A stretch of DNA of 11,271 nt from an uncultured Bacillota bacterium (GCA_937890735.1 CALACZ010000058.1:1-11271); one strand, 5' to 3'. Shown: positions 1-7,112, counted from the first letter of the stretch. Made by a program: numbers and translations. Notes: a model not told the origin generated them from the sequence alone.

Positions 1-53
1 ATCGTGTGACGGTCAAAAGCCGTCCGAGGGTTCGAATCCCTCCCACTCCGCCA
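1..53 (+). tRNA. tRNA-Ser, 3' part only (5' part outside the window)
   Basis: The window opens in the anticodon loop or the 3' strand of the anticodon stem. A long variable arm follows (GACGG / CCGTC around a 7-nt loop, about 8-24). Then come the T arm (GAGGG-TTCGAAT-CCCTC, 26-42), the acceptor 3' strand CCACTCC (43-49), discriminator G50 and an encoded CCA (51-53). A long variable arm together with a G discriminator points to serine; leucine and tyrosine tRNAs normally carry A73. The anticodon is not visible, so the isoacceptor is unknown. The first bases would suit a TCGTG anticodon-stem strand, as in many tRNA-Ser(GGA), but that is a guess. Confidence 0.9.
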
Positions 54-93
54 AAGTTCAGCTCGCCCCAATCGGGGCGGGCTGAACTTTTTT
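53..93 (+). terminator. Intrinsic terminator of the tRNA-Ser transcript
   Basis: A 17-bp stem with one G-T pair: 53-69 pairs with 74-90 around a 4-nt AATC loop. The T-run of the 3' arm extends to 93. It begins directly at the tRNA CCA end. Confidence 0.9.
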
Positions 94-132
94 GCGGATG
101 GCGGGATTCGAAGTTTATGCTGCGAAGCAGTA

Positions 133-153
133 AATCCCTCCCACTCCGCCAAA
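133..153 (+). repeat. Second copy of the tRNA-Ser 3' end (direct repeat of 35-55)
   Basis: These 21 bases match 35-55 exactly, that is the end of the T loop, the 3' T stem, the acceptor strand, the discriminator and CCA. The copy lies 98 bp downstream of the first. No tRNA body precedes it: the bases before it (113-134) form a small hairpin with a CTGC-GAA-GCAG core instead of a T arm. It is therefore a tRNA fragment, either a decayed tandem tRNA copy or an attachment-site scar. Both copies are followed by a similar terminator, which favours duplication. Confidence 0.8.
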
Positions 154-156
154 AAA

Positions 157-186
157 TCAGCTCGCCCAGTCGGGCGGGCTGAACTT
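157..186 (+). terminator. Second tRNA-type intrinsic terminator
   Basis: An 11-bp stem, 157-167 with 172-182, around a 4-nt AGTC loop, followed by ACTTTT. Its sequence is closely related to the terminator at 53-93 (shared CAGCTCGCCC and GGGCGGGCTGAACTTTT), so it appears to be a duplicate of it. Confidence 0.75.
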
Positions 187-196
187 TTAATATGCA

Positions 197-226
197 AAAG
201 AAAACCACCGGGCGGTGGTTTTCTTT
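197..226 (-). terminator. Terminator of the minus-strand glycan operon (probably bidirectional)
   Basis: A perfect 13-bp inverted repeat, 197-209 with 214-226, around a 4-nt loop. The arms end in TTTTCTTT on either strand, so it can work in both directions. It lies 34 bp past the TAG stop of the alpha-galactosidase gene, the last gene of the minus-strand operon. Confidence 0.85.
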
Positions 227-260
227 AAAATGTTACCGTTTTGTGCAATAGTTTTGCAGG

Positions 261-2102
261 CTACCAGCTGAGCACGGCACTCTCATGCGCGCGAAGTGCA
301 ACGCTCAGTATGCCATTCTGATAGGAAAACGGCTTTTCGCACTGAATGTGCTTTGGTGCGCAGATCGCATACTCGCTAAAGCAGAGACGAAGTGTTTTGG
401 GTGCGTCGTGAACGTTGATAAGCAGGAGCTTTTGGTCGGGTTCGGAGTACCAGATCCCTGCGTGCGTCCCGTCTCCAAGGTCGAGCGGCAGCGCCGTCTG
501 CCGGTTTGGAGTCAGATGGCTGCGCAAAAGCAAGCGACCTTTGTCATTCAGCATAGACAGCCGGTCGCCCAAAATCACGTTTCCCGCGGCAAAAACGACG
601 ATATTTGCCCATGTTTCAGCCTCATCATATGTGAAAACGCTGCCGCGCCGCCAGCGGCTGGCAGGATTTTCGGGTGAGACCGAAGGCGCTGGCGCGGGAT
701 TATAGACGTTTGTCTCACGCTCGCGTGAGGTGTCACTTCCGCGCACCAGCAAAAAATCGGGATCGATACGGTAAAGACGCCCGTTTTGCCAGAAGCCCAT
801 TTGCAGGTATTCCAGTATCCACAGCACATGACTCCAATGATTGTGGATGTCCACGGCAAAGCGATTATAGTCTACGACCCCGCCGCCGCATTCCGGCGGG
901 TATGAGCAGCCGACCAGAATGCTTTGGTTTCCAACGGCGCGCCGAATGATTGAAAACAGCCGTCTGATGGCATCGTAAACGCCGCACGCCCGGTCATAAA
1001 ACCGAATGCCGAGCTGAAGCGAAGAGACAAAGTCAACTTTAAAAGCACGGAAGCCTGCATCATACAAAGTGCGGTAGAGCTGCTCCAGGTATCTTTCGCC
1101 AAGCGGGTGCGTAGGATCGATGATATAGCGCCCCTCGAATTGAATCGCGTTTCCACAATCGTCTGTGAGCAGCATCTCGCCGCAACGAAGTCCGGTCTCG
1201 CTGAGCGGATAGACCTGGCAGCCGTTTGTCCAGATGGCGGGTGTGAAGCCAGCTTGCCGGATCTCGTCCGCTACGGCGGTCAGACCTTGCGGAAAACGGT
1301 AGTTTGCGTGCCACTCGCCCTCGCGGTATTGCCAGCCGTCATCCAGAAAAACATATTTGACCGATTTTGAAAGCTGGGCATCGGAGCGGATCTGATCCAT
1401 GTTTTCGCGCAGATCGTCAATATTGTAATAGGTAAAATAGTAATCCCATGTACTCCATCCGCAAAGCGGCGGAGTAGGGTGCAAGGGCGCTGGGAGCGTG
1501 TCAGTATAGCGCTGCAGTGCCATGAGCGGCGTCAGACCTGTGAACAGCAATATCCGCTCCGTCTGTAAATGGCGGCGTTCGGCGCGTGTGAAGCGGTTCA
1601 CGGCAGAAAAGCGCACCCGATCTCTGTGAAGCAGCTCCGCCTGATAGAGAAGCATCTGGCTGCATGGAAGCTGTGTGCCAAACAGCACACACGCCTCCTG
1701 ACTACCGAAAAACAGACCGCAGAAGCGCGTGTCCTCTGGCGTTTTCGACTGATCAGAAAGCCGGTGAAGCCCTGCGCGACCGCATTCCAGCGCACCGCCG
1801 GGGACATAGCCGCGGGCAAGGTCTGCGCCGGGACGTTCATACAGGAACGAGAACGTGATGGCATCGCAGGAAAGCAGCTGGTCGGAATCCAAACAGGCGC
1901 GAAGCGACAGCGTATTTTCGTCGAGCTGTTCCGTATGCACGCGCAGCCGGCAGCCGCTCAGAGCGCCAAGATAGACACTTTCGCATTCGCCTCGCGTCTG
2001 CTCAAGCAGACGGAAGTGTTCGGAGTCGATCTCTGAACCATGGAACGAGAGCGTAAGCCGGATCTCAGAAAACAGGTCGCTGAAAAAACGGAGATGGTGC
2101 AT
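261..2102 (-). CDS. GH36-type alpha-galactosidase (clan GH-D), cytosolic
   Basis: A 613-residue glycoside hydrolase predicted to remove terminal alpha-linked galactose (or GalNAc, which some relatives accept). Seen: GWSTWDYY (215-222) at the start of the (beta/alpha)8 barrel, FLDDGWQ (252-258), FKVDF with the expected nucleophile D357, and CSYPPECGGGVVDYNRFAVD (399-418). The last matches the GH36 block with R414 and acid/base D418, followed by W423. Residues before about 200 should be the N-terminal beta-sandwich, those after about 520 the C-terminal beta domain. There is no signal peptide, so it acts on imported sugar. The frame is open up to 2264, but that would overlap the upstream gene by more than 130 bp. 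ATG at 2102 follows AGGAG by 9 nt, 28 bp after the upstream stop. It is the last gene of the operon. The exact linkage and sugar are not readable from sequence; raffinose-family, galactomannan and host alpha-Gal substrates all remain possible. Confidence 0.88.
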   Translation of the reverse strand: MHHLRFFSDLFSEIRLTLSFHGSEIDSEHFRLLEQTRGECESVYLGALSGCRLRVHTEQLDENTLSLRACLDSDQLLSCDAITFSFLYERPGADLARGYVPGGALECGRAGLHRLSDQSKTPEDTRFCGLFFGSQEACVLFGTQLPCSQMLLYQAELLHRDRVRFSAVNRFTRAERRHLQTERILLFTGLTPLMALQRYTDTLPAPLHPTPPLCGWSTWDYYFTYYNIDDLRENMDQIRSDAQLSKSVKYVFLDDGWQYREGEWHANYRFPQGLTAVADEIRQAGFTPAIWTNGCQVYPLSETGLRCGEMLLTDDCGNAIQFEGRYIIDPTHPLGERYLEQLYRTLYDAGFRAFKVDFVSSLQLGIRFYDRACGVYDAIRRLFSIIRRAVGNQSILVGCSYPPECGGGVVDYNRFAVDIHNHWSHVLWILEYLQMGFWQNGRLYRIDPDFLLVRGSDTSRERETNVYNPAPAPSVSPENPASRWRRGSVFTYDEAETWANIVVFAAGNVILGDRLSMLNDKGRLLLRSHLTPNRQTALPLDLGDGTHAGIWYSEPDQKLLLINVHDAPKTLRLCFSEYAICAPKHIQCEKPFSYQNGILSVALRAHESAVLSW

Positions 2103-2130
2103 CGGCGTAGTCTCCTGATTTGAATCGCGG

Positions 2131-3342
2131 TCAAGGCTGCCAGCGCTGCCGCAGCAGCCATTGCCCGCCTGTAAAATCTGGGATAGCGACGGGGGCACTG
2201 CCGAGGGCGATGCTCTGCTCACTGAGCGCGGAGATCGCCATCCAGCTCGCTGCGTCATACACATCGACCGGTGCGCTTCTTCCTGCCTTGACCGCGTTTA
2301 GAAACGCGCGCATCATGAGCCAGTCAATGCCGTTGTGACCGCCCCGCACGCCGTTGGAGAGAAATTCTTTCCACAGCGGATGGTCGTACGCTTCGCGGTA
2401 TTCTTCCACACAGCCCCAGCGCGGCTTCCAGTCCTCGTGAAATTCGCGATCCTTTCCGTCCATGAAGATGCTGCGATTTTCCTCTTCAAACATTCCCTTT
2501 GTACCCTGCACCTGGAAGCAGCGCGAATAGGGGCAGGGAAGAGAGGTGTCGAGCGTCAGACTGATCGTTTCGCCGTGCGCGCACTTGATGAGCGTGGTGA
2601 CAACATCCCCCTGCGCAAAATGGAAGTTTGCCGCGTCGTAGTCTGCACCCTTATCCTGCAGGATAAATTCGTGCAGTCCGCGCGCCTTTGAAGCCATGGA
2701 GACCAGACTCAGCATCCGATTTCCGTGGTTGATGTCAAGAATGCTTGCGATCGGACCGAGGTCATGCGTGGGATAGTTGTCACAGCAGCGCGAAAGATAA
2801 TTGCGGAAGCGGTAATGGCGGTTTTCGCGGCCGCGCGAGATCTCATCGCGCAGATCGTGACGGTAGCCGCCTGCGCAGTGGACGATCTCGCCAAATAACC
2901 CCTGTCGAACCATATTCAGAACCAGCAGCTCATCGCGCCCGTAGCAGGTATTTTCCAGCATGGAGCAGGGACGACCTGTTTTTTCGTGGGCGCGGATGAG
3001 CCTCCAGCAGTCCTCGATCGAGTACGCGCCACCTACCTCAAAGCCAACAGCTTTGCCGGCATACATGGCGGCACAGGCGATCTCGATGTGTGACTCCCAT
3101 GCGGCTGTAACGATGACAGTATCGACTGCGTCAAGCGCCAGCGCGTCATGGTAGTCGCTGAAAAGCTGCGGCGCAGGGCGACCACTTTCCACTACGACCT
3201 TTGCGTTTTCCTCGCAGCGGTCGCTGTACACGTCGCAAAGTGCGACGATATTGACATCCGGCTGCGGAAGTATCGTATCCTTCAGCAGCAGTGTTCCGCG
3301 CTGACCAAGACCAACCACGGCAATATTCAGTGTTTCTTTCAT
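2131..3342 (-). CDS. GH109-like NAD-dependent glycosidase / Gfo-Idh-MocA family protein
   Basis: A 403-residue protein with an N-terminal Rossmann fold (VVGLGQRG, 9-16) typical of Gfo/Idh/MocA oxidoreductases. Several stretches fit the GH109 subgroup better than ordinary sugar dehydrogenases: ENTCYGR (130-136) followed by VLNMVRQGLFGE, GGYRHD (158-163), NYPTHDLGP (189-197, with Y190 and H193 where GH109 has catalytic residues), GNRMLSLVSMASKARGLHEF, and GGHNGIDW (334-341). Known GH109 members hold NAD+ tightly and cleave by transient C3 oxidation and elimination; the founding activity is alpha-N-acetylgalactosaminidase. No signal peptide is present, so it should be cytosolic. The frame runs up to 3387, but ATG at 3342 has GAGAGG 8 nt upstream while the upper start has no ribosome site. 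The gene lies between the permeases and the alpha-galactosidase. Assignment to GH109 is from memory of the family; a plain dehydrogenase remains the alternative. Confidence 0.8.
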   Translation of the reverse strand: MKETLNIAVVGLGQRGTLLLKDTILPQPDVNIVALCDVYSDRCEENAKVVVESGRPAPQLFSDYHDALALDAVDTVIVTAAWESHIEIACAAMYAGKAVGFEVGGAYSIEDCWRLIRAHEKTGRPCSMLENTCYGRDELLVLNMVRQGLFGEIVHCAGGYRHDLRDEISRGRENRHYRFRNYLSRCCDNYPTHDLGPIASILDINHGNRMLSLVSMASKARGLHEFILQDKGADYDAANFHFAQGDVVTTLIKCAHGETISLTLDTSLPCPYSRCFQVQGTKGMFEEENRSIFMDGKDREFHEDWKPRWGCVEEYREAYDHPLWKEFLSNGVRGGHNGIDWLMMRAFLNAVKAGRSAPVDVYDAASWMAISALSEQSIALGSAPVAIPDFTGGQWLLRQRWQP

Positions 3343-3406
3343 TTTATAATCCTCTCGGTATTCGGAAAATGATCCCGAAGCTGACATTTTTCTGCGGACG
3401 CCATGC

Positions 3407-4249
3407 TCAGCCCTTGACGGCGCCTGCCGTAAGACCCTTTTGGATGGAATTACGGAAGATACAGTAGATCAGGATCGTTGGCACGATCATCAGAATGCAG
3501 CTTGCCATCAGCGGACCCCACGCAATGCGGTACTGACACTGAGCAACAAAGTTGACCAGCGAGACCGGGATCGTGAGCCGCGTGGGCGTGGACAGGTACG
3601 CGCGTGCCTTGTAGTACTCATTCCAGTTGTTGATGAAGTTCACGACTCCGACTGTCACAATGCCAGGCTGCGCCAGGGGAAGCATGATGCGGAAAAACGT
3701 CTGATAGTGATTTGCACCGTCGATCAGCGCTGCTTCCTCCAGCGCGTGGGGAAGCGTCTGGAAAAAGCCCAAAAGCGTAAAGACCGAAAACGGAATGGAG
3801 GACAGACCGTAGACCAGTATCAGACCAAGGTGCGTGTCCAGGAGTTTCATACCGGCAAGCAGGAAATACTGCGGGATCAGACCGATGATCGTCGGGATCA
3901 TCATGGAGAGCATATACACGCCGTTTGTAAAACGGCGGCCGCGATAGCGATAACGGCTGAGGACATATGCTGTCGTGGTCGAGCCGATCAGGTTGATTGC
4001 CAGCGATCCAAATGTAACGAACAGGCTGTTCAGAAAGTTCGTGCCGAAGTTGGTCTTTTGCCATGCCTCGACGTAATTCTCCCAGACAAACTCCTGCGGC
4101 AGCCCCCAGATGTTGAAATAAAACTCCTGCGTGCCCTTGAGCGATGTGAACAGCACCCACAGAAGCGGAAAGAGCACGGTCAGGCTCATGATGGCGAGCA
4201 CGAGCGTGGAGATGGGATCAAAGCGTTTGAGTGTTGGCTGTTTTTTCAT
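3407..4249 (-). CDS. CUT1 sugar ABC transporter permease, MalG type
   Basis: A 280-residue inner-membrane permease with about six hydrophobic segments: near 14-36, 73-97, 110-131, 140-165, 193-208 and 245-265. The cytoplasmic EAA loop at 170-196 (EEAALIDGANHYQTFFRIML, then PLAQPG) is the docking site for the ATPase. The ending KGLTAGAVKG is typical of MalG-like partners. The ATG at 4249 has AAGGAG 8 nt upstream, and that ribosome site overlaps the TAA stop of the preceding permease gene (12-bp gap), so the two are probably translationally linked. It should form the channel together with the permease at 4262-5188. No ATP-binding gene is in this operon. Confidence 0.95.
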   Translation of the reverse strand: MKKQPTLKRFDPISTLVLAIMSLTVLFPLLWVLFTSLKGTQEFYFNIWGLPQEFVWENYVEAWQKTNFGTNFLNSLFVTFGSLAINLIGSTTTAYVLSRYRYRGRRFTNGVYMLSMMIPTIIGLIPQYFLLAGMKLLDTHLGLILVYGLSSIPFSVFTLLGFFQTLPHALEEAALIDGANHYQTFFRIMLPLAQPGIVTVGVVNFINNWNEYYKARAYLSTPTRLTIPVSLVNFVAQCQYRIAWGPLMASCILMIVPTILIYCIFRNSIQKGLTAGAVKG

Positions 4250-4261
4250 GGTTGTGTCTCC

Positions 4262-5188
4262 TTAATACTCGTGCGCTTCGGATCGGAAGATTCGATTCAT
4301 GATGACGGACATCACCGCCGTAGCTGCCAGGATCAGCATGGCAATGGCAGTGGCGTAGCCAAATTTGTGATACTCAAAGCCGTTGAGGCTCATATATGTG
4401 CCGAGCACCTGCGAGGCATTGTTCGGACCGCCGTTTGTCAGCAGGTCGATGAACATATACGAGGCGTTGAACGACGAGATCACGGTATAGACAACACAGA
4501 AATTGATCTGTGGGCGGATCAGCGGAAGAATGATATGAACGATCTGCCTCCAGGTGCTGGCACCATCGAGCAGCGCGGACTCATACAGTTCTCCCGGGAT
4601 GCCCTCGATGGCTGAGATGAAGATGATCATATAAAAGCCGACCGAGCACCATACTGCGGGCGGCACGACCGACATCAGTGCCGTTTGCTTGCTGCCAAGC
4701 CAGCCGGCGGCAGGCGCGCTGATCCCAAAGAAATTTAAAATAGGATTGATGATGCCGAAGCTTGAGTTATACATCATCATCCAGACGGTGCAGATCACGA
4801 CGGCGGACAGGACGACCGGGAAGAAGAAAATATTGCGGAAAAAGCCGTTTGCAAGCACACGCCTGCGTGTGAGCAGGAGCGCCAGGGCAAGCGACAAAAC
4901 GAGCGTAAACACAACACGCGCGAGCGCGACCTTTACATCGTTCCAGAGCGCCAGCCAGACGACGGAGTCTTCAAACAGCATCCGCCGGTAGTTCTCCAGA
5001 CCGACAAAGGTCATGTTGGAGGACAGACCGCTCCAGTCAAACAGACTGTAATACAGTCCCTGAACGGTGGGTACCAGGACAAACAGCGTGAACAGCAGCA
5101 GGACCGGCACGGTAAAGACAAATACAAAGCGACCCTGCTGTGCGCGGGCGCTGCTCAGCTTTGTTTTCAGGATTTCTTGATGATTCAT
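4262..5188 (-). CDS. CUT1 sugar ABC transporter permease, MalF type
   Basis: A 308-residue membrane protein with hydrophobic segments near 21-43, 88-107, 117-139, 172-194, 228-248 and 276-297. The EAA loop YESALLDGASTWRQIVHIIL (202-221) then PLIRP, and the conserved TNGGPNNAS (251-259), are typical of MalF/UgpA-like permeases. It pairs with the following MalG-type protein to carry a sugar delivered by the lipoprotein encoded upstream. The frame extends to a GTG at 5230 without a ribosome site. ATG at 5188 is preceded by AGAGGA, about 12 nt away, which is somewhat long and may give modest translation. The 113-bp gap to the binding-protein gene contains a strong stem-loop. Confidence 0.94.
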   Translation of the reverse strand: MNHQEILKTKLSSARAQQGRFVFVFTVPVLLLFTLFVLVPTVQGLYYSLFDWSGLSSNMTFVGLENYRRMLFEDSVVWLALWNDVKVALARVVFTLVLSLALALLLTRRRVLANGFFRNIFFFPVVLSAVVICTVWMMMYNSSFGIINPILNFFGISAPAAGWLGSKQTALMSVVPPAVWCSVGFYMIIFISAIEGIPGELYESALLDGASTWRQIVHIILPLIRPQINFCVVYTVISSFNASYMFIDLLTNGGPNNASQVLGTYMSLNGFEYHKFGYATAIAMLILAATAVMSVIMNRIFRSEAHEY

Positions 5189-5253
5189 GGCAGTTCTCGA
5201 TCCTCTTTTAAAATGCGGGACGTAAATCACGTTTGCGGGGGGAGCGTGGAAAG

Positions 5254-5289
5254 CTGGCGGGCGTGCGGCGCAGCCGGCACGCCCGCCAG
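5254..5289 (-). promoter_or_regulatory. Strong intergenic stem-loop after the binding-protein gene
   Basis: A perfect 13-bp GC-rich inverted repeat, 5254-5266 with 5277-5289, with a further GGC/GCC pairing inside. On the minus strand it starts 12 nt after the lipoprotein stop codon, and no T-run follows. Structures in this position in malE-malF type operons protect the upstream mRNA or stop part of the transcription, which makes binding protein more abundant than permease. The structure is seen; the role is inferred. Confidence 0.7.
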
Positions 5290-5301
5290 TGGTTCAAGTA
5301 G

Positions 5302-6720
5302 TCAGCTTACCGAGATCGTGACCTTCTGGATGCTGCTGTCGTCACGGATGCGGGCGACCTCAGACTTCAGGTCGGTCAAAGCGGTGTCCGTATCCTTCTC
5401 ACCGCTGAGAATGGATGCAATGGCATTCTTAACGGCGGTCCGCAGCTCGGCATACGGCTCAAAGTTGCCGACACCGCCGATCTCACAGATGATGTCCGCG
5501 GCGCCGCTGTTGGCGAGGTCAAGGACCTGCGTGTTCTCCTGACCAAGGTCGATGCCATCCAGATCGTCGCGCATACAGGGAATACCCATGCCGCACTCAG
5601 CGACCGCGCGGGTCACGTTCTTGGAGAACAGGACCTGCATGAATGCAAGCGCCGCGTCGGGGTTTTTCGTATCGGCGGAAACAGTCACAAAGGCAGTGGT
5701 TGCCACCATGTTGGGCGTGTTGTTACTGTCATGCCAGAACGAGGGGCAAAGTCCGATCTCGAAGCCCTCCGGCAGGCTGTCAGCCATCTCGCCGGCAAGC
5801 CAGTTGCCGCACGGCAGGAACAGTGCCTTACCCTGAAGCCACATCATCTGCGCTTCGGTATGGCTCATCGACAGGCAGTACTCCGGCGACCAGTCGTTTG
5901 CGCGGACCTCTGCCAGCTTTTCATAGGCACTGACGACCGCGGGATCATCGAATGCGTCCACATTCAGATTGCCTTCCTCACAGAGAAGCTCCTTGCCGCC
6001 GTCGGTAGCAATGCCGCCCTGCATCAGACCATAGCCAATATAATCGGGGTACTGACCCTGATGAATGATGGGGTAGATGTCGGTGGTCTCCTTGATCTCC
6101 TTGGCGAGTGCTTCAAACTCTGCCCAGTTGGTGGGGAGCGTCCAGCCGTGTTCGTCAAGCATATTCTTGTTGTACAGGCACGCCCATACGCCATAGTAGA
6201 AGCCCATGCCATAGATGCCGTCGTTCTGGCGGTTAAACATCTCGGTCGCCATGTTGTCCTTCAGCAGACCGTCGTAACCGATGGCTTCAACGGAGTTATA
6301 CCATTCGGTCAGATCCATGAACTTGCCCTCTGCGGTCAGCGGTGTAACATCGGCGTTTGCCTGCCCACCCATGAAATAGATGTCAGGGGCGTTGTCCGAA
6401 ACGAAGCGCGGGCGCATGGATTCTTCGATATTCGCACTGGTGATCAGATTGACCTTGCAGTCAGGGTAGAGCTTGTTGAACTCCGCTATGACGGTGTTCC
6501 AGAACTTGTCGTTCGCTTCGCCGTTGGAGAACGCGGCGACCTCAAGCTCGCCGGAAATAGTTGTGGTCTGGTTCGCGTCGGTCGCTGTGTTGGGATCGGC
6601 GGCGGTCGTCTCGCCGGACGGAGTGCTGTCGGCGGCTGTGTTGTTCGTCGTGGCGGCACACCCGGCGAACAGGCTGAGGCACATCAATAGCGCCAGCAGC
6701 AGGCATACGATACGTTTCAT
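5302..6720 (-). CDS. Extracellular sugar-binding lipoprotein of the CUT1 ABC transporter
   Basis: A 472-residue family-1 solute-binding protein. The signal peptide (1-20) has a lipobox LFAGC with the lipidated Cys at 21. A Thr/Ala/Asn-rich linker follows to about 54, and the mature domain begins near GELEVAAFSNGEAND. The central part holds GFYYGVWACLYNKNML and W-rich stretches typical of SBP_bac_1 proteins; the mid-to-late part has LPCGNWLAGEM and KNPDAALAFMQVLFS. It is the first gene of the operon, with AGGAGG 7 nt before the ATG and a leader of about 235 nt behind a strong promoter. It captures the sugar outside the membrane and passes it to the two permeases. The ligand is not readable from sequence; the downstream enzymes suggest an oligosaccharide ending in alpha-Gal or alpha-GalNAc. 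Confidence 0.95.
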   Translation of the reverse strand: MKRIVCLLLALLMCLSLFAGCAATTNNTAADSTPSGETTAADPNTATDANQTTTISGELEVAAFSNGEANDKFWNTVIAEFNKLYPDCKVNLITSANIEESMRPRFVSDNAPDIYFMGGQANADVTPLTAEGKFMDLTEWYNSVEAIGYDGLLKDNMATEMFNRQNDGIYGMGFYYGVWACLYNKNMLDEHGWTLPTNWAEFEALAKEIKETTDIYPIIHQGQYPDYIGYGLMQGGIATDGGKELLCEEGNLNVDAFDDPAVVSAYEKLAEVRANDWSPEYCLSMSHTEAQMMWLQGKALFLPCGNWLAGEMADSLPEGFEIGLCPSFWHDSNNTPNMVATTAFVTVSADTKNPDAALAFMQVLFSKNVTRAVAECGMGIPCMRDDLDGIDLGQENTQVLDLANSGAADIICEIGGVGNFEPYAELRTAVKNAIASILSGEKDTDTALTDLKSEVARIRDDSSIQKVTISVS

Positions 6721-6793
6721 TTTTCATCCTCCTAAATAATTATGTCAGAGCGCCTCTGCGCTCGGGACAACAAAAATGATTCGGGATCTCAAA

Positions 6794-6809
6794 TGTGCAT
6801 CGTTGCACA
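6794..6809. promoter_or_regulatory. Operator O1 (LacI-type palindrome)
   Basis: TGTGCATCGTTGCACA: perfect 6-bp arms TGTGCA/TGCACA and a central CG, the geometry usual for LacI-family operators. It lies in the transcribed leader of the sugar operon, about 155 bp downstream of the predicted start. It is the best match among three related sites around the operon promoter. Confidence 0.75.
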
Positions 6810-6908
6810 AATGAAATAACACAAGCGAACAGGCAATCTGATTTCATGAAACTGCCTGCGCAGCAGGTGGTGGTGGAGCAGGGGAACATGATCCATGGGT
6901 AAGCGAAA

Positions 6909-6924
6909 CGTGCAACGATACACA
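6909..6924. promoter_or_regulatory. Operator O2 (LacI-type palindrome, inverted relative to O1)
   Basis: CGTGCAACGATACACA. Read on the minus strand it is TGTGTATCGTTGCACG, which agrees with O1 at 14 of 16 positions including the central CG. It is centred about 40 bp downstream of the predicted operon transcription start, a good place for repression. O1 and O2 centres are 115 bp apart, close to eleven helical turns. Confidence 0.72.
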
Positions 6925-6962
6925 AATCGCATAAACAAAATAAAAAACAAATCACTGCTAAA

Positions 6963-6991
6963 ATTCTATCGAGCTGCCATGAATTTGTCAA
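6963..6991 (-). promoter_or_regulatory. Sugar operon promoter
   Basis: On the minus strand: TTGACA (6991-6986), a 17-bp spacer, TAGAAT (6968-6963). This is a consensus -35, the optimal spacer and a five-of-six -10. Transcription should start near 6956, giving a leader of about 235 nt before the lipoprotein ATG at 6720. The two good operators lie downstream of it and the weak one just upstream. Confidence 0.82.
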
Positions 6992-6998
6992 GGTGGGA

Positions 6999-7014
6999 TG
7001 TGCATAGCTGCAAG
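6999..7014. promoter_or_regulatory. Possible weak operator O3
   Basis: TGTGCATAGCTGCAAG keeps the left arm TGTGCA and a central TGCA but agrees with O1 at only 12 of 16 positions. It lies just upstream of the operon -35 box. It may be an auxiliary site or a chance match. Confidence 0.4.
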
Positions 7015-7112
7015 AAACTGTGAGAGCATCCAAATCTGCATTTCCTAATTTGTGAAACCTAACGGCGAATGCTGGTGTAAATTTACAGCTTCTGTTTTTC
7101 TGTCTATGGCGC

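Noticed and set aside
35..153. CRISPR-like repeat
   Set aside because: Only two copies, both tRNA 3' ends followed by terminators; no array.
2103..2264. Longer N-terminus for the alpha-galactosidase
   Set aside because: It would overlap the upstream gene by over 130 bp, and the added residues look like non-coding translation; ATG 2102 has AGGAG.
3343..3387. 15-residue extension of the GH109-like protein
   Set aside because: No ribosome site before 3387, whereas ATG 3342 has GAGAGG directly before the Rossmann strand.
3440..4615. 391-codon open frame on the + strand opposite the permeases
   Set aside because: The product is Arg/His/Asp-rich without domain character, and the opposite strand encodes two clear permeases with ribosome sites. 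It is a shadow of GC-rich codons.
5731..6690. 319-codon open frame on the + strand opposite the sugar-binding lipoprotein gene
   Set aside because: Antisense of the lipoprotein gene; no recognisable motif and no start context.
6794..6924. CcpA (cre) sites in the divergent region
   Set aside because: The palindromes share TG...CG...CA, but the A/R positions of the cre consensus do not fit; LacI-type operators explain them better.
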